64,000 bases of DNA, taken from contig JAZQJI010000014.1 of assembly GCA_045541475.1 (NCBI GenBank), positions 7,874-71,873 on the forward strand, given 5' to 3'. The notes below the pieces were generated by a model, which was not told where the DNA came from, made no database searches, and saw nothing but the letters and a program-made list of their open reading frames with translations. This DNA is from RGIG3077 sp045541475. GTDB lineage: Bacteria > Bacillota > Clostridia > Oscillospirales > Ruminococcaceae. Made by a program: the position numbers and the translations under genes. Below, one piece after another: positions 32,347 through 42,407 of this stretch (its first letter is position 1; the number at the start of each line of letters is the position of its first letter).

Positions 32347-33537
32347 TCACTTCCCTTTGCAGTTTCTTAAAGTGTTGTTTTGGTCGTAATAATAAGTTGG
32401 TATGCCGCAATAGTTTTCATCATGTATATAAGCTGAGATTATAGCAGCATTGCATTGTGCTGTTTTGCATTGCTGTAAAAGCGCATTGGTATTAACCAAG
32501 CGTGCAAACGTGCAGTAAACTATGTTTGTTTTGTCATCAAGTGCTGCAAATGCATCTTGCGTTTGCTCGCTTGTTAATCTTAAATACTGCATGATTGAAA
32601 TTTTAGATAGTTCAATTGCAAGCTTTTGTATATCTTCGGGTGATGTGCACTCAAATGCTGATGATATTGAGCTGACAAAAACCTTACATTCAAGTTGCTG
32701 TGTAACAAAAAGCTGTAATGTGCCAAGTATATTTTCGAGTAATTTGCTTGCTTTTGAGTAATAATCATTAATCTGCACGTCTTCGTCAGATTGAAAATAG
32801 CCATTTAGGTCAATTACAAAAATCGGTTTAGATGCGCTTATATATTCATCAAGCCGTACTGTAAGTTTGCCCAGCTTTGATGAAAGCTTCCAGTTAATGC
32901 GCTTTATCGGGTCGCCGGGGATATAATCTCTATGTTCATATCCGGGTGTTGTGTTAACCGACATATTCTCGGTTGTTGTATCAACCTCATCATCATAACT
33001 GATGTTTTCGGAAAATGATGTCAATATCGCATTATCATGATTTAATTGCGTTATTTTTGGCACAACCGCAACCGCACATTTTTCTGCGTCAAAGTCTGCT
33101 TTAAACCTAAAAATGCCTAAAAAGTCGTAAAAATACGCTTCTTCGATATAAAAATCACCACGGGTTGAGAATAATGAATAAAACCTTGTGCTGTGTGTGC
33201 TTGTTGTTGAAAAATCAGGTGAAAATCTGATTTTATCAGCCAAAGAACTGAAATTATACGGCACATTTATTTTTATATTGATGATGGGAGCGGGCAGTGC
33301 AAGTTTGCGCTTTGCAATAATGGTAAAATCTATATATTCTCCATTGTTTATAATTTCGCTTGAAACTCTGCGGTAAATCTTGGTGGTCTTTGCGTTTATA
33401 ATCGTCAGTATAAACGAGATAATCGGCGCAGTAAGCAGCATTGCGGTGATTATAAGCCCACTTTCTTCATCAAGAAAATACATATACAATACAGAAAGTA
33501 CCAATGCCAATATGTAGCTTATTAAAGATTTTAACAT
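32347..33537 (-). CDS. DUF58 family protein (vWA-like)
   Basis: 396 residues from the ATG at 33537 (GGGAGGG 6 bp upstream); a GTG two codons earlier is closer to the site and less likely. Two membrane helices (about 1-45) precede a beta-rich domain and the DUF58 signature YIPGDPIKRINWKLSSKLGKL, followed by a vWA-like fold. DUF58 proteins partner with MoxR ATPases; here the partner appears to be the next gene, the transglutaminase-like protein. Confidence 0.85.
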   Translation of the reverse strand: MLKSLISYILALVLSVLYMYFLDEESGLIITAMLLTAPIISFILTIINAKTTKIYRRVSSEIINNGEYIDFTIIAKRKLALPAPIINIKINVPYNFSSLADKIRFSPDFSTTSTHSTRFYSLFSTRGDFYIEEAYFYDFLGIFRFKADFDAEKCAVAVVPKITQLNHDNAILTSFSENISYDDEVDTTTENMSVNTTPGYEHRDYIPGDPIKRINWKLSSKLGKLTVRLDEYISASKPIFVIDLNGYFQSDEDVQINDYYSKASKLLENILGTLQLFVTQQLECKVFVSSISSAFECTSPEDIQKLAIELSKISIMQYLRLTSEQTQDAFAALDDKTNIVYCTFARLVNTNALLQQCKTAQCNAAIISAYIHDENYCGIPTYYYDQNNTLRNCKGK

Positions 33538-33583
33538 ATCCACCCTCCCTTGCGTGTTTTTTTAATTATACAATGCAGTTGTA

Positions 33584-36500
33584 CTACTTGTCAATTTTAA
33601 CTTCAATAGTGCAGTTGTTTTCAAACGACCAGATGAACGCTTTGCTGACATTTTTTTGCAAAAAGACTTGTGCACATTGCGCGTAAAGACGTAATTGATT
33701 GCGGTAGCGTTGCAAAATTGCATCGCAGCTTGCCTTGTCGCTTTTGTAATCAAGCAGAATAAGTTTGCCGTCATGCTCGAAAATACAGTCTATAACGCCC
33801 TGCAGCATGGTGTTGCTGTTTTTATATTCACTCGGTATGCAGTCATCAAACAGTGTGTTTTCAGGGTTTAAATCACCGATTGAAACCAAAAATTCAAGTT
33901 CTCTTTTTACAAACTTACTTTGCTTGATTTTATCAAAAATATCCGATGCAAAAAAAGCGTTTATAGCCTTAATATCAACACATTCAGCCTCTTGATGCGT
34001 TAATATATTTCGCATTGCAAGATTTTCTATCTGTAATTTTACATCACTGTGTTCAAAACTGCATCTTTGCATAAATTTATGTAAAGCAGTACCTCTCTGT
34101 GCACCGGTGAGGGTATCACTTTGGGCAAATTCGGGAGTTTTCAGTTCAACGTCGCGTGCGTGTCCAAGCTCTGTTACCGTAAGCTTTGAGTGCAGTTGAC
34201 TTTCTTCACTATCATGTGAATTGCAGATTGAATTGATGATTTTTGCTGTAAGCGTTTTGTTTTCGCTGTATTGAGTGCCGATATCGCTCAGCTTGAAAAA
34301 ATCTTCAAGAGGATCAATCTGATTAACAATGAAATCTGTATTGGTAAGCGTATTCACGGGCGTATCGCTTAAAACACGCAAAGCTTTGCCGCTTGAATCG
34401 GCAATGATTACGGGTACAAACCAATCTTCAAACGATTTTGCGTTTGCAGCATTGCTTTTAAGCGTGTTAGAATTTACACCGATTGCAAAGCTGTTAACCT
34501 TGTTTTTTAGCGTTTTATTGTTTACTAAGGTGATAAAAAGCCTTTCTTTTGCACGGGTAAGTGCAACGTATAAAAGACGCATTGATTCGCTTGCGGATTC
34601 ATTTGCGATAGTCTGCTTTATCCATGCGTGTGGGTAAGTTTCGTAATCCTGCAACGATTTGCGGCTTACAAATTTTGCGCCAAAACCAAATGTTTTGTGC
34701 AGCAAAATTTTATCGGAAGTATCCCTTGTGTTGAATTTGTGGCGATTGTCACACACAAAAACAAACGGATATTCCAGACCTTTGGAAGCGTGAATTGTAG
34801 ATATGGTTACGGCATCGTCAGAGCCTGAAACTGTCTGCGCAACAGATAAATCACCGCTTCTTGTGTTGATGGAATCAAGATAGCGCAAAAATCCTGCAAG
34901 ACCGCCTGCAGATGATTGCTCGTATCCCTGTGCATAGTTTAGCACCAAACGCAAATTTGCAGATTTTTTGTCCGCATCGCTGTAAAGCTGCATAATGGAC
35001 ATCAAATCCGTAGTGATGTAGATTTTTTGTATAAGTTCGCAAAGGCTGCAACCTGCGCTGTGTATACGTAGTTTTTCTATTGTCTGTACTAATTTTGCCG
35101 ATTTTTCACGCAATACGGTCGATACCTCGTCGCTTTGTGAGCAGTGTGTCAAGGCACTGTAAAGGGGGATATCTTTGCATAAAATTCTTGCCTGCGAAAG
35201 CTCATCGGGAGTGAAGGAGAATATCGGAGAAAGCGCACAAGCCGCTATTGATATATCAGCAGTGGGGTTGTCGATAACACGCAGTATATCACGCAAAAGC
35301 ATAATTTCACGCGAGTTGAGATAACCGTCCTTTGTCATAGCGCTTGCTCTTATCCCAACGGCTTCAAGTGCGTTTTTAAACTCTGAAAAACGTGTCTTGG
35401 TGCTCATCAGAATACAAAAATCCGAACTGCGGCAAGGACGCTTTTCATTGCGTGAAATGCTTACCTGCACACCGCTGTCGATCATTCTTTTGATTTTAAG
35501 TGCAACTGCGTCAGATTCGCACAGCTTTGATTTTCTGTCCTTATCCTCGCAATCGGTATCAATCAGCATAATTTCAGTACGGCGGTCATCGTTGTCAAAA
35601 TCTGCACCGCATACAAGCTTTTCTTTGCCGGTATATTCAACGTCACCACAAGCATTGCTCATTAACTGACTAAACATCAGGTTTACAAAATCAACCGTCT
35701 GATGTGAGCTTCTGAAGTTTTTGGCAAGTATGATGCTTTGCATTTTTTCTGATTTTTTGCCTGCATATTCATCAGCATTGCTTGCTGTTTCAAGAAAGAT
35801 ATTGGGATTTGCTTGTCTGAAACGGTAAATTGATTGCTTGATATCACCAACGGCAAAAAGATTTGTTGTGTTTTTGGAAACAAGCTTAAATATCATCTGC
35901 TGAACGTTGTTAACGTCCTGATACTCATCGCAGGCGATAATCTCGTAAAATTCGCTCATATTCCTTGCAATTTCGCTTTTTCCGTCCATAGCATTGTTGT
36001 CAGACAAAAGCTCAAGCGCAAGCTGTTCACCATCGGAAAAAGCAAGCACGTTTTTTTCGCACTTAGCTTTCCAAAGATTATCAGCAAAGGCTGTGTAAGT
36101 TCTTGCAAACAACGCAAAAAGTGCGGCGTTGTCAGCAAAATCCTTTTCTATTTCTTCTTTGCAAAACAGCATTTTTTTGAAGGATTTGATATCATCTGCA
36201 ACCGCAGTTTTTAAGCCGGATAAGTAGTTCTTTTCAGCCTCAAGCTCTTCGGGCAAATTGCGCATCTGTGGCATATTCGGCAGCTTGAATTCCTTAAGAT
36301 CTGCGGCTTTTTCAAAAACATTATCGCAGTTTATGCTATCGTAAAGCGAATTAAACATGTCTGCGGTAGTTTCAAAATATATTTTATAACTTTCAAAATC
36401 TATACTGCAGATTTTAGAAACAGCATCACATTGCTTTGCAAAGCTATTAAGTTTGGTTTTTATATATTCGCAATAATCTTTTGAAACAGCCTTGCAATCT

Positions 36501-37099
36501 TTGCTGAGATTTTCAAGATAGCTTTGCGTATTGCTCAAAAATTCTCGCCAAAAGGGGATTGATACCAAAAATCTGTGCATAGATATCAGAAAATCCACGC
36601 ATTTGTTTTCAAACTTTTTGCAAAAATAATCATCAAGTGCTTTTATGTCATCAGGATTTTGTGTGTAAAGTTCTTCAATTGTCTGATTTGCAGTTGCCTG
36701 CAAAAGTATGTTTTCTTCAGTGGTTTCAATAATTCTGAAATTTGGAGAAACATCAAGCATATTGATATTTTCTCGCAAAATATTAAAGCAGAAAGAGCTT
36801 ATTGTTGAAATTTTAGCCGAACCAAGCATATTCTGCTGTTGCACAAGCCATTCATCATTGGGGTTTTGTGCTATTTTTTGACGCAGAACCTCAGAAAGAC
36901 GGTTTTTCAGCTGCGAAGCGGCATCTTCGGTAAAGGTAACAACAATGATTTTTTGAATAGGTATATTTTCGCATATCTGTCTGCAAAGACGTTCAACAAG
37001 TACGGCTGTTTTGCCGCTGCCTGCCGCCGCTGAAACTATAAGTCCCGTGTTGGGTGCACTTATGGCGTCCCACTGTTCTTTAGTCCATTCCCTCTTCAT
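33584..37099 (-). CDS. addA: ATP-dependent helicase/nuclease subunit A
   Basis: 1171 residues from the ATG at 37099, placed 9 nt after GAGGAGG; an ATG three codons earlier abuts that site. UvrD-type helicase: WTKEQWDAI (Q-motif region), SAAAGSGKTAVLVERL (Walker A), ACDEYQDVNNVQ (motif II), KQSIYRFRQANP, and TIHASKGLEYPFVFV. The C-terminal RecB-like nuclease has LILLDYKSDKA. With AddB it resects double-strand breaks for RecA loading and degrades linear foreign DNA. It overlaps addB by 20 nt. Confidence 0.93.
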   Translation of the reverse strand: MKREWTKEQWDAISAPNTGLIVSAAAGSGKTAVLVERLCRQICENIPIQKIIVVTFTEDAASQLKNRLSEVLRQKIAQNPNDEWLVQQQNMLGSAKISTISSFCFNILRENINMLDVSPNFRIIETTEENILLQATANQTIEELYTQNPDDIKALDDYFCKKFENKCVDFLISMHRFLVSIPFWREFLSNTQSYLENLSKDCKAVSKDYCEYIKTKLNSFAKQCDAVSKICSIDFESYKIYFETTADMFNSLYDSINCDNVFEKAADLKEFKLPNMPQMRNLPEELEAEKNYLSGLKTAVADDIKSFKKMLFCKEEIEKDFADNAALFALFARTYTAFADNLWKAKCEKNVLAFSDGEQLALELLSDNNAMDGKSEIARNMSEFYEIIACDEYQDVNNVQQMIFKLVSKNTTNLFAVGDIKQSIYRFRQANPNIFLETASNADEYAGKKSEKMQSIILAKNFRSSHQTVDFVNLMFSQLMSNACGDVEYTGKEKLVCGADFDNDDRRTEIMLIDTDCEDKDRKSKLCESDAVALKIKRMIDSGVQVSISRNEKRPCRSSDFCILMSTKTRFSEFKNALEAVGIRASAMTKDGYLNSREIMLLRDILRVIDNPTADISIAACALSPIFSFTPDELSQARILCKDIPLYSALTHCSQSDEVSTVLREKSAKLVQTIEKLRIHSAGCSLCELIQKIYITTDLMSIMQLYSDADKKSANLRLVLNYAQGYEQSSAGGLAGFLRYLDSINTRSGDLSVAQTVSGSDDAVTISTIHASKGLEYPFVFVCDNRHKFNTRDTSDKILLHKTFGFGAKFVSRKSLQDYETYPHAWIKQTIANESASESMRLLYVALTRAKERLFITLVNNKTLKNKVNSFAIGVNSNTLKSNAANAKSFEDWFVPVIIADSSGKALRVLSDTPVNTLTNTDFIVNQIDPLEDFFKLSDIGTQYSENKTLTAKIINSICNSHDSEESQLHSKLTVTELGHARDVELKTPEFAQSDTLTGAQRGTALHKFMQRCSFEHSDVKLQIENLAMRNILTHQEAECVDIKAINAFFASDIFDKIKQSKFVKRELEFLVSIGDLNPENTLFDDCIPSEYKNSNTMLQGVIDCIFEHDGKLILLDYKSDKASCDAILQRYRNQLRLYAQCAQVFLQKNVSKAFIWSFENNCTIEVKIDK

Positions 37100-40000
37100 T
37101 GTCGTCATCCTCCTCTCTTGGTATATCGCTGATAATATCAAAGCTGTCACCGTAATAATATTCACCGCTTTTCAGCTTTTCAACAAGCGTTTCACTCTCT
37201 TGTGAAAGCGTTTTTATCTTTTCAAGCGGATAGTTTGTGCAGGCACTTTTATAGTCGCAATAATCGCACGCGTTTTTTAAGGGTATTGCGGCAATTTCAC
37301 CGCTTAAAATGCGTTTGCCGCAGCGTTTTATTGTATCGCAGCAATATCTGTCAAGCATTTCAAATTGTTTTGAATCAAGCAGATTTTTTGTGTAACGCTT
37401 GTCGATATCACCTTTTTTAGTGCGCTTAAGCGGCAAAAACGTTCCGCAATCCTTGTCCATTGCGTCGATAATTTCGTTATCGTTAAGTATAACACCAATC
37501 ATTTTGCGGCAGGCATTTTGCGTATTTATAACCATTTCTTCATCAGCGGTTCTGTCAAGCGAAGGCATAGCTTCAACCGCTCTGTAATACAAAACGCCCG
37601 CGGGTGTGCAATTATCATAATTCTTATCGCTGTCTATCAATGCAAAAAGATAAAGGAACATCTGCATATTCTTTCCGCACAGCAAATCAGCCATGGAAAA
37701 ATCCTTGCCGCCCGTTTTGTAATCAACAATGCGGACAAATCTGCCCTTGTCAGACACATAAAGGTCAATTCTGTCGGTAATGCCGTTTAGCGTGATTTTA
37801 GGCGACTTGATATTGCTGATATCTACGTTGTAACCTTGCTGCATAAAATATTCAAACTCGCACGGATAAAAATTGCTTTGCGCAAATTCACGTTGCAAAT
37901 TTTCAATAATATCGCAGGTGTTTTCGCAAATCAATTGCATGGAATAGTTGAATTTTTCGCTTTCTCTGTAATCTCCACCTAAGTTTTCAGCAATATATTC
38001 TTCAAGATATTTTTTTACGCATTGCTCTATTTGCTTGCGATCAAGTGCTAAAAATTCAGCCTTTTGGTTTGCTTTGAAAATACTTTCAAGACAAAAATGC
38101 ACAATGCTGCCTTTTTCATTTGCAGTAATTGCCTTTTTGCGTAAAGGACGCACTTTAAGTCCGTAATTCATGAAAAACTTGAAAGGACATTCGCAGAATG
38201 TTTCAAGCTTTGTGGCGCTTGTTTGCACGTTTGTGCCGTAAAGCTTTGTTATGGTGTCGGTATCGTTAAGTGAATACTCTTTTCTGTCGGCACTGTTTTT
38301 CAGTGCGTTGATTTTTTCCGCATATTCTTCATACTGCATCAAGGCATTTTCGCATGAATATTTAAACTCGCAATTTCTGTTAAAATTCATCACGTATCTT
38401 CTGTAAGCGGCAGGCTTTGTTACGGCAAAAAAATCCTGTGGCAGATTTGAAACGCACAATGTAATTTTGTTTTCAAACATGCTTTGTATAAGGTCCAGGG
38501 TGTACGCCTTTGTGCAGCTTGAATTTGATTTATCAAGCAGCGGATAAGTTATATACAGCTTTTCTCTTGGTGCGCTTACTGCGGCAAATGCGGCAAAACA
38601 TTCCTCAGAATAAATCTGCTTGTCCGTTTTGGCAAGTTCAATTCCGTTTTCTAAAAGCTTTGCGCTTTCGGTTGAAGAAAACAAACCGGGTGTAACGCTG
38701 TTGCGAGGGAAAAAGCCTTCGTTTGCACCCAAAATGAATATGATTTTGGGTGAGTTTAATCTTGTAAGCTGAATTTGCGAAACGCTTACACAGTTTAATT
38801 TTTGTGGTGCGTTGGTATAGTCTGCTTTGGATAGTGCGCACAAAAACAGCTCTCGGTATTCGGCAGGTGAAATTTCAACCCCATTTAAATATGTATAAAA
38901 CGTATCAAGAATATCACTAATCACGTTCCACAAAAGCTTTAATTCTCTTGAATATTCAAGAGAAAGCGGAGCATCGCTGTCGTTAGTTGGCTGTTCATAG
39001 CTTTCGCACAGTATCTTTAGATTATCTTGCAGATTTAATTCACAAAAGTGCTCATAAAGTGCCTTTGTAATAGCATCGCCCGTGGTGTTTTTGCATTTTT
39101 CTTTTAGTCTGATAAGTGGCTCAATAAGCTTTTTGCGGGTATTTTCGGCACTTTTTGTCAGTTCGTCATTTTGTTTAAACTCATCAAGCCAAAGCTTTTT
39201 ATCAATATCCCATATATAGCAAAAGTTTTCAAGCTCCGATATTTCAGCGTTGGAAATACCCGCAAGCATTGTTTTTGCATAGTAAAGCAGTTTTTCGGTT
39301 TCAAAACTGCCAAAGCTTAAATCAAGCGCCGTTGAAATAAAAATTGAAAGCGCAGTATTTGCAGGCGTTTTAGGCAGAGATTTAAAAAGGGGAATACCGT
39401 AAATATCAGCATATTCATCAAGTACGTTTTCATAACTTTCTGCGTTGCGGGTTACAATTGCAATTTCATCATATCGATAATTTTGTTCATGCACAAGATG
39501 CCAGATTTCCGCACAAACATACTCGCACTCATCATAAACATTCAAAGCATCGGCAATAACGATATTATCGCTGCATATCTTGCCGCTGATTTGGTTTCGA
39601 AAAATATTGTCAGCAAGGTGATTGATATCACGTCTTTGCCATGTGTTTTCTGATTTAAGTCTTGATATTTTGATTTTTGCACACGCATTTTTTGCAATTT
39701 GCTTTAACGATGCAAATGTGCGGTTGACAGAATAAAGATGAAGTAAATTGCTGTTTTCGTCGTCTGTATCAAGCGCACAGAAAACATTGCAATCCTGTGA
39801 AAGCATTGATTGAATCATAAGCTTTTCATCGGAAGTAAAGCTTTTAAATTCATCAATAAAAACGTATTTGCCGTCAAAAAACATCTGGCTGTTTGCGCTT
39901 TTTGCCGCTTGTGTAATTGCACTCATAGAATCTTCAAGGTTATGTTTTGCAAGCAACATTTTGTAGGTAAAATAAATGTTGATAATATCCTTGAATTTTT

Positions 40001-40451
40001 CACCCAGCGTGCCATTTAAATTTTTGGCACCGTACTCAAGCTCCTGCATTTCAAGTCCGCTTTGTGATAAGTCGCTGCAGCAATCAAGCATCATTGAAGC
40101 AAAGCCTATATTCTTTGCCTGTTTTGCGTAATAGAAAAGCCCATCGTTATTGCACACTTGCTTTATTGCAAGCGACATAAGAATAGCTTTTGTATAGTTG
40201 TCCGCATATTTTTTCAGTATTTCTCCGCTTTCATCCAAAATCTGCGCAGCAAGACGCTTAAAGCTTTTTACGGTGACTCTGTTAAAATAATTTGCGCCAA
40301 GCTTTAAGTACAGTGCACGTTCATATTCAAAAGTAAACTGTTCTGGCACTATTACTAAGATATCTTTATCATCAGCAATAAGACTGCTGATTTTTTCTGC
40401 AATATCAGTAGTTTTTCCACATTCTTTTGAGCCTAAAATAAATTGCAGCAT
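37080..40451 (-). CDS. addB: ATP-dependent helicase/nuclease subunit B
   Basis: 1123 residues. Walker A-like GSKECGKTTDIAEKI at the N-terminus, an inactive helicase-like core, and a C-terminal RecB-type nuclease with RIVDYKTGGKDF. Four Cys for the structural 4Fe-4S cluster are visible: one in FCECPFKFF and three in ACDYCDYKSAC near the C-terminus. It precedes addA and overlaps it by 20 nt, the usual addBA order. A spoIIR gene lies 14 bp upstream. Confidence 0.92.
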   Translation of the reverse strand: MLQFILGSKECGKTTDIAEKISSLIADDKDILVIVPEQFTFEYERALYLKLGANYFNRVTVKSFKRLAAQILDESGEILKKYADNYTKAILMSLAIKQVCNNDGLFYYAKQAKNIGFASMMLDCCSDLSQSGLEMQELEYGAKNLNGTLGEKFKDIINIYFTYKMLLAKHNLEDSMSAITQAAKSANSQMFFDGKYVFIDEFKSFTSDEKLMIQSMLSQDCNVFCALDTDDENSNLLHLYSVNRTFASLKQIAKNACAKIKISRLKSENTWQRRDINHLADNIFRNQISGKICSDNIVIADALNVYDECEYVCAEIWHLVHEQNYRYDEIAIVTRNAESYENVLDEYADIYGIPLFKSLPKTPANTALSIFISTALDLSFGSFETEKLLYYAKTMLAGISNAEISELENFCYIWDIDKKLWLDEFKQNDELTKSAENTRKKLIEPLIRLKEKCKNTTGDAITKALYEHFCELNLQDNLKILCESYEQPTNDSDAPLSLEYSRELKLLWNVISDILDTFYTYLNGVEISPAEYRELFLCALSKADYTNAPQKLNCVSVSQIQLTRLNSPKIIFILGANEGFFPRNSVTPGLFSSTESAKLLENGIELAKTDKQIYSEECFAAFAAVSAPREKLYITYPLLDKSNSSCTKAYTLDLIQSMFENKITLCVSNLPQDFFAVTKPAAYRRYVMNFNRNCEFKYSCENALMQYEEYAEKINALKNSADRKEYSLNDTDTITKLYGTNVQTSATKLETFCECPFKFFMNYGLKVRPLRKKAITANEKGSIVHFCLESIFKANQKAEFLALDRKQIEQCVKKYLEEYIAENLGGDYRESEKFNYSMQLICENTCDIIENLQREFAQSNFYPCEFEYFMQQGYNVDISNIKSPKITLNGITDRIDLYVSDKGRFVRIVDYKTGGKDFSMADLLCGKNMQMFLYLFALIDSDKNYDNCTPAGVLYYRAVEAMPSLDRTADEEMVINTQNACRKMIGVILNDNEIIDAMDKDCGTFLPLKRTKKGDIDKRYTKNLLDSKQFEMLDRYCCDTIKRCGKRILSGEIAAIPLKNACDYCDYKSACTNYPLEKIKTLSQESETLVEKLKSGEYYYGDSFDIISDIPREEDDDNEEGMD

Positions 40452-40465
40452 AAATTCAATCTCCG

Positions 40466-41068
40466 TCAGTTTATCAAACTAAATATTTTTGTCCTGATAC
40501 TCTCAAAAATCTCCACGCATTTGAATCTTACTTCATATTTATCGTGATTTTCAAGAATATCCGTTTGGTCATCATCAAAATAATCATCAACGGTTTTTTC
40601 GCACGCACCCACACAAAGCGGCGGATACATCACACACCACCAGTTCTGCCCCTGTGCATCGCCGATATATACACACAGCGAGAGGTACTCTCCCGCGGGC
40701 ATGGTAAAACCGTCATATTCTCTGTTATCAAAGGTTTTGCTTGCAATCTCGCAGGTTACGTTGTCATAACAGCCGTTTTCACGCAATATATATTCTGCCT
40801 GCTGTTCGATTATATCCAATGAATTTTGCGCAGTCTCAATAGCTGTTTCAAGATTTTGTCCATCAAAAAGCTCGTCAGAAAGCTCTAAAATGCCGTCACG
40901 CACCATAAGTTTTAAGCACTGGTCTTCCTCACTGTCTGAATTTGCAAGGATATGCAGTCTGAAAACGTTGTTTTGTATATCGTCAACATCGGCTTTGAAT
41001 TTGCATATTGACGAGAAAAATATGGTGGCTGCAAAACCTAAAAAAACGGCAGGTATAATTTTTTTCAT
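40466..41068 (-). CDS. spoIIR: Stage II sporulation protein R
   Basis: 200 residues from the ATG at 41068; the longer open frame lacks a ribosome site. One N-terminal signal/anchor helix (about 3-20), then FRLHILANSDSEEDQCLKLMVRD, MPAGEYLSLCVYIGDAQGQNWWC and MYPPLC, all hallmarks of SpoIIR. It is made in the forespore and signals across the septum to SpoIIGA, which activates SigE in the mother cell. With sigK at 21 kb this points to a spore former. Confidence 0.9.
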   Translation of the reverse strand: MKKIIPAVFLGFAATIFFSSICKFKADVDDIQNNVFRLHILANSDSEEDQCLKLMVRDGILELSDELFDGQNLETAIETAQNSLDIIEQQAEYILRENGCYDNVTCEIASKTFDNREYDGFTMPAGEYLSLCVYIGDAQGQNWWCVMYPPLCVGACEKTVDDYFDDDQTDILENHDKYEVRFKCVEIFESIRTKIFSLIN

Positions 41069-41196
41069 AAATGCTTTCTCTTTTCCTAAAATACAGATTT
41101 GCAAGCGCTGAGTGCCGCTGCTTGATTTAAGCATTGTGCCAAAATCTGTGATTTATTCAGAAAACCAATAAAAAAATACCTGCCGAAAAATTTTAA

Positions 41197-42330
41197 TTAT
41201 TCAAAAGTAATTGTTGAACTATCATCAAGAATACCAATATAGCATTTGCCGACATTTACAGTTAAAGGGTTGCCGTTGGCGTCGAAAAATTCAATGGGTG
41301 CTTCTTCGCTGGTCTTTTCCCATGTAATTTCCTGTGCCTTGCCGCCGCTGATGTAGTATCCGCTGCCGCTTGAAACAAGTTCAACTTCCATAAGATAGGT
41401 GTTTTCAGGCTTGGGATAAACCTGAGTTACAAGTGCAATAACGTTTGTGTATTCAAGCTGATTGCCGCTTTTGCCGTCAATATGCTCGTTTCCGCTGTGG
41501 AATTTTTTGTATGTCTTTGTGCTTTCATCATATTCAAATGTGCTGTAATATGAGTAAGAAAATTCAAACTCAACACTGTTTGCATCAATGCCTTCGGGTG
41601 CAAAAAATTCATCAGAAAAATTGAAATAATCACCCTTGTAATTGTCGCCTATATCAGTGCGGTATCCATGGTCTTCAAATGCCTGCGGCAAATTGGGGCC
41701 AATGAGATATTTTGTGTGTTCCGTAGCGTAAGACTGCGCTCTATCGCTGTCAACAGCAAAAACTTCGCTGTAAGGCAAACGACTTGAATCGCTTACAGTA
41801 TCAATACCAAGACTTTGCAGCTTTGCCTTTGCAAAGGTCTGTTCGTATCCAATATGACAGTAAACCGCATCAAATCCCATTGCAATTACAGGGTAATAAT
41901 ATCTGCAGCTTCGTACCGAGCAAACCTCGGGTACTGCGGTGTAATCGGCATAAACGCCCATACATCTTGTGATGCCGCCTTCAACAAGTACTTCAAAAAG
42001 AATATCTGCATCTTCAATGCCGTACTGCGGCAGAGCTGCCTTAATGTTGCTTATCATAACCGCAACGGGACGTTTGCCCACGGCATTTTCGTTGTAATCA
42101 GTTTCGCCGGTTAAGGGGTTGCGTATAACATTATTGTTATCAGTGATGGTACTGTCGCTGGTAGAATTGCTTGTGTCGGTTTTATCGTTTGCGCTTGAGC
42201 TGTCCGATGTTGAATCGCTCATACTATGAGAGCTTTTGGAAGCAGAGGTACTGCTTTTGTCATCTTTTGAGCAAGCCGCAAGATTAGGCAGCATAAGTGC
42301 CAATGCAAGTAAAAATGCTGTTTTTTTCAT
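41197..42330 (-). CDS. DUF3048 (YerB-like) lipoprotein
   Basis: 377 residues with lipobox LAAC (Cys20) and a Ser/Thr/Asp-rich linker. The DUF3048 core has NPLTGETDYNENAVGKRPVA, ALPQYGIEDADILFEVLVEGG and CSVRSCRYYYPVIAMGF. Relatives such as YerB are surface lipoproteins of uncertain role; a link to spore or envelope processes has been suggested. It has its own promoter. Confidence 0.87.
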   Translation of the reverse strand: MKKTAFLLALALMLPNLAACSKDDKSSTSASKSSHSMSDSTSDSSSANDKTDTSNSTSDSTITDNNNVIRNPLTGETDYNENAVGKRPVAVMISNIKAALPQYGIEDADILFEVLVEGGITRCMGVYADYTAVPEVCSVRSCRYYYPVIAMGFDAVYCHIGYEQTFAKAKLQSLGIDTVSDSSRLPYSEVFAVDSDRAQSYATEHTKYLIGPNLPQAFEDHGYRTDIGDNYKGDYFNFSDEFFAPEGIDANSVEFEFSYSYYSTFEYDESTKTYKKFHSGNEHIDGKSGNQLEYTNVIALVTQVYPKPENTYLMEVELVSSGSGYYISGGKAQEITWEKTSEEAPIEFFDANGNPLTVNVGKCYIGILDDSSTITFE

Positions 42331-42369
42331 TAAAAATAGTTGTTCCTTTCTTCTTTAAAATCCGCTATA

Positions 42370-42398
42370 ATTTTACATCATTTTACGTTTTATGTCAA
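42370..42398 (-). promoter_or_regulatory. Promoter of the DUF3048 gene
   Basis: Minus strand: TTGACA (42393-42398), 17-bp spacer, TAAAAT (42370-42375). Confidence 0.68.
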
Positions 42399-42407
42399 GC
42401 TGTATAA

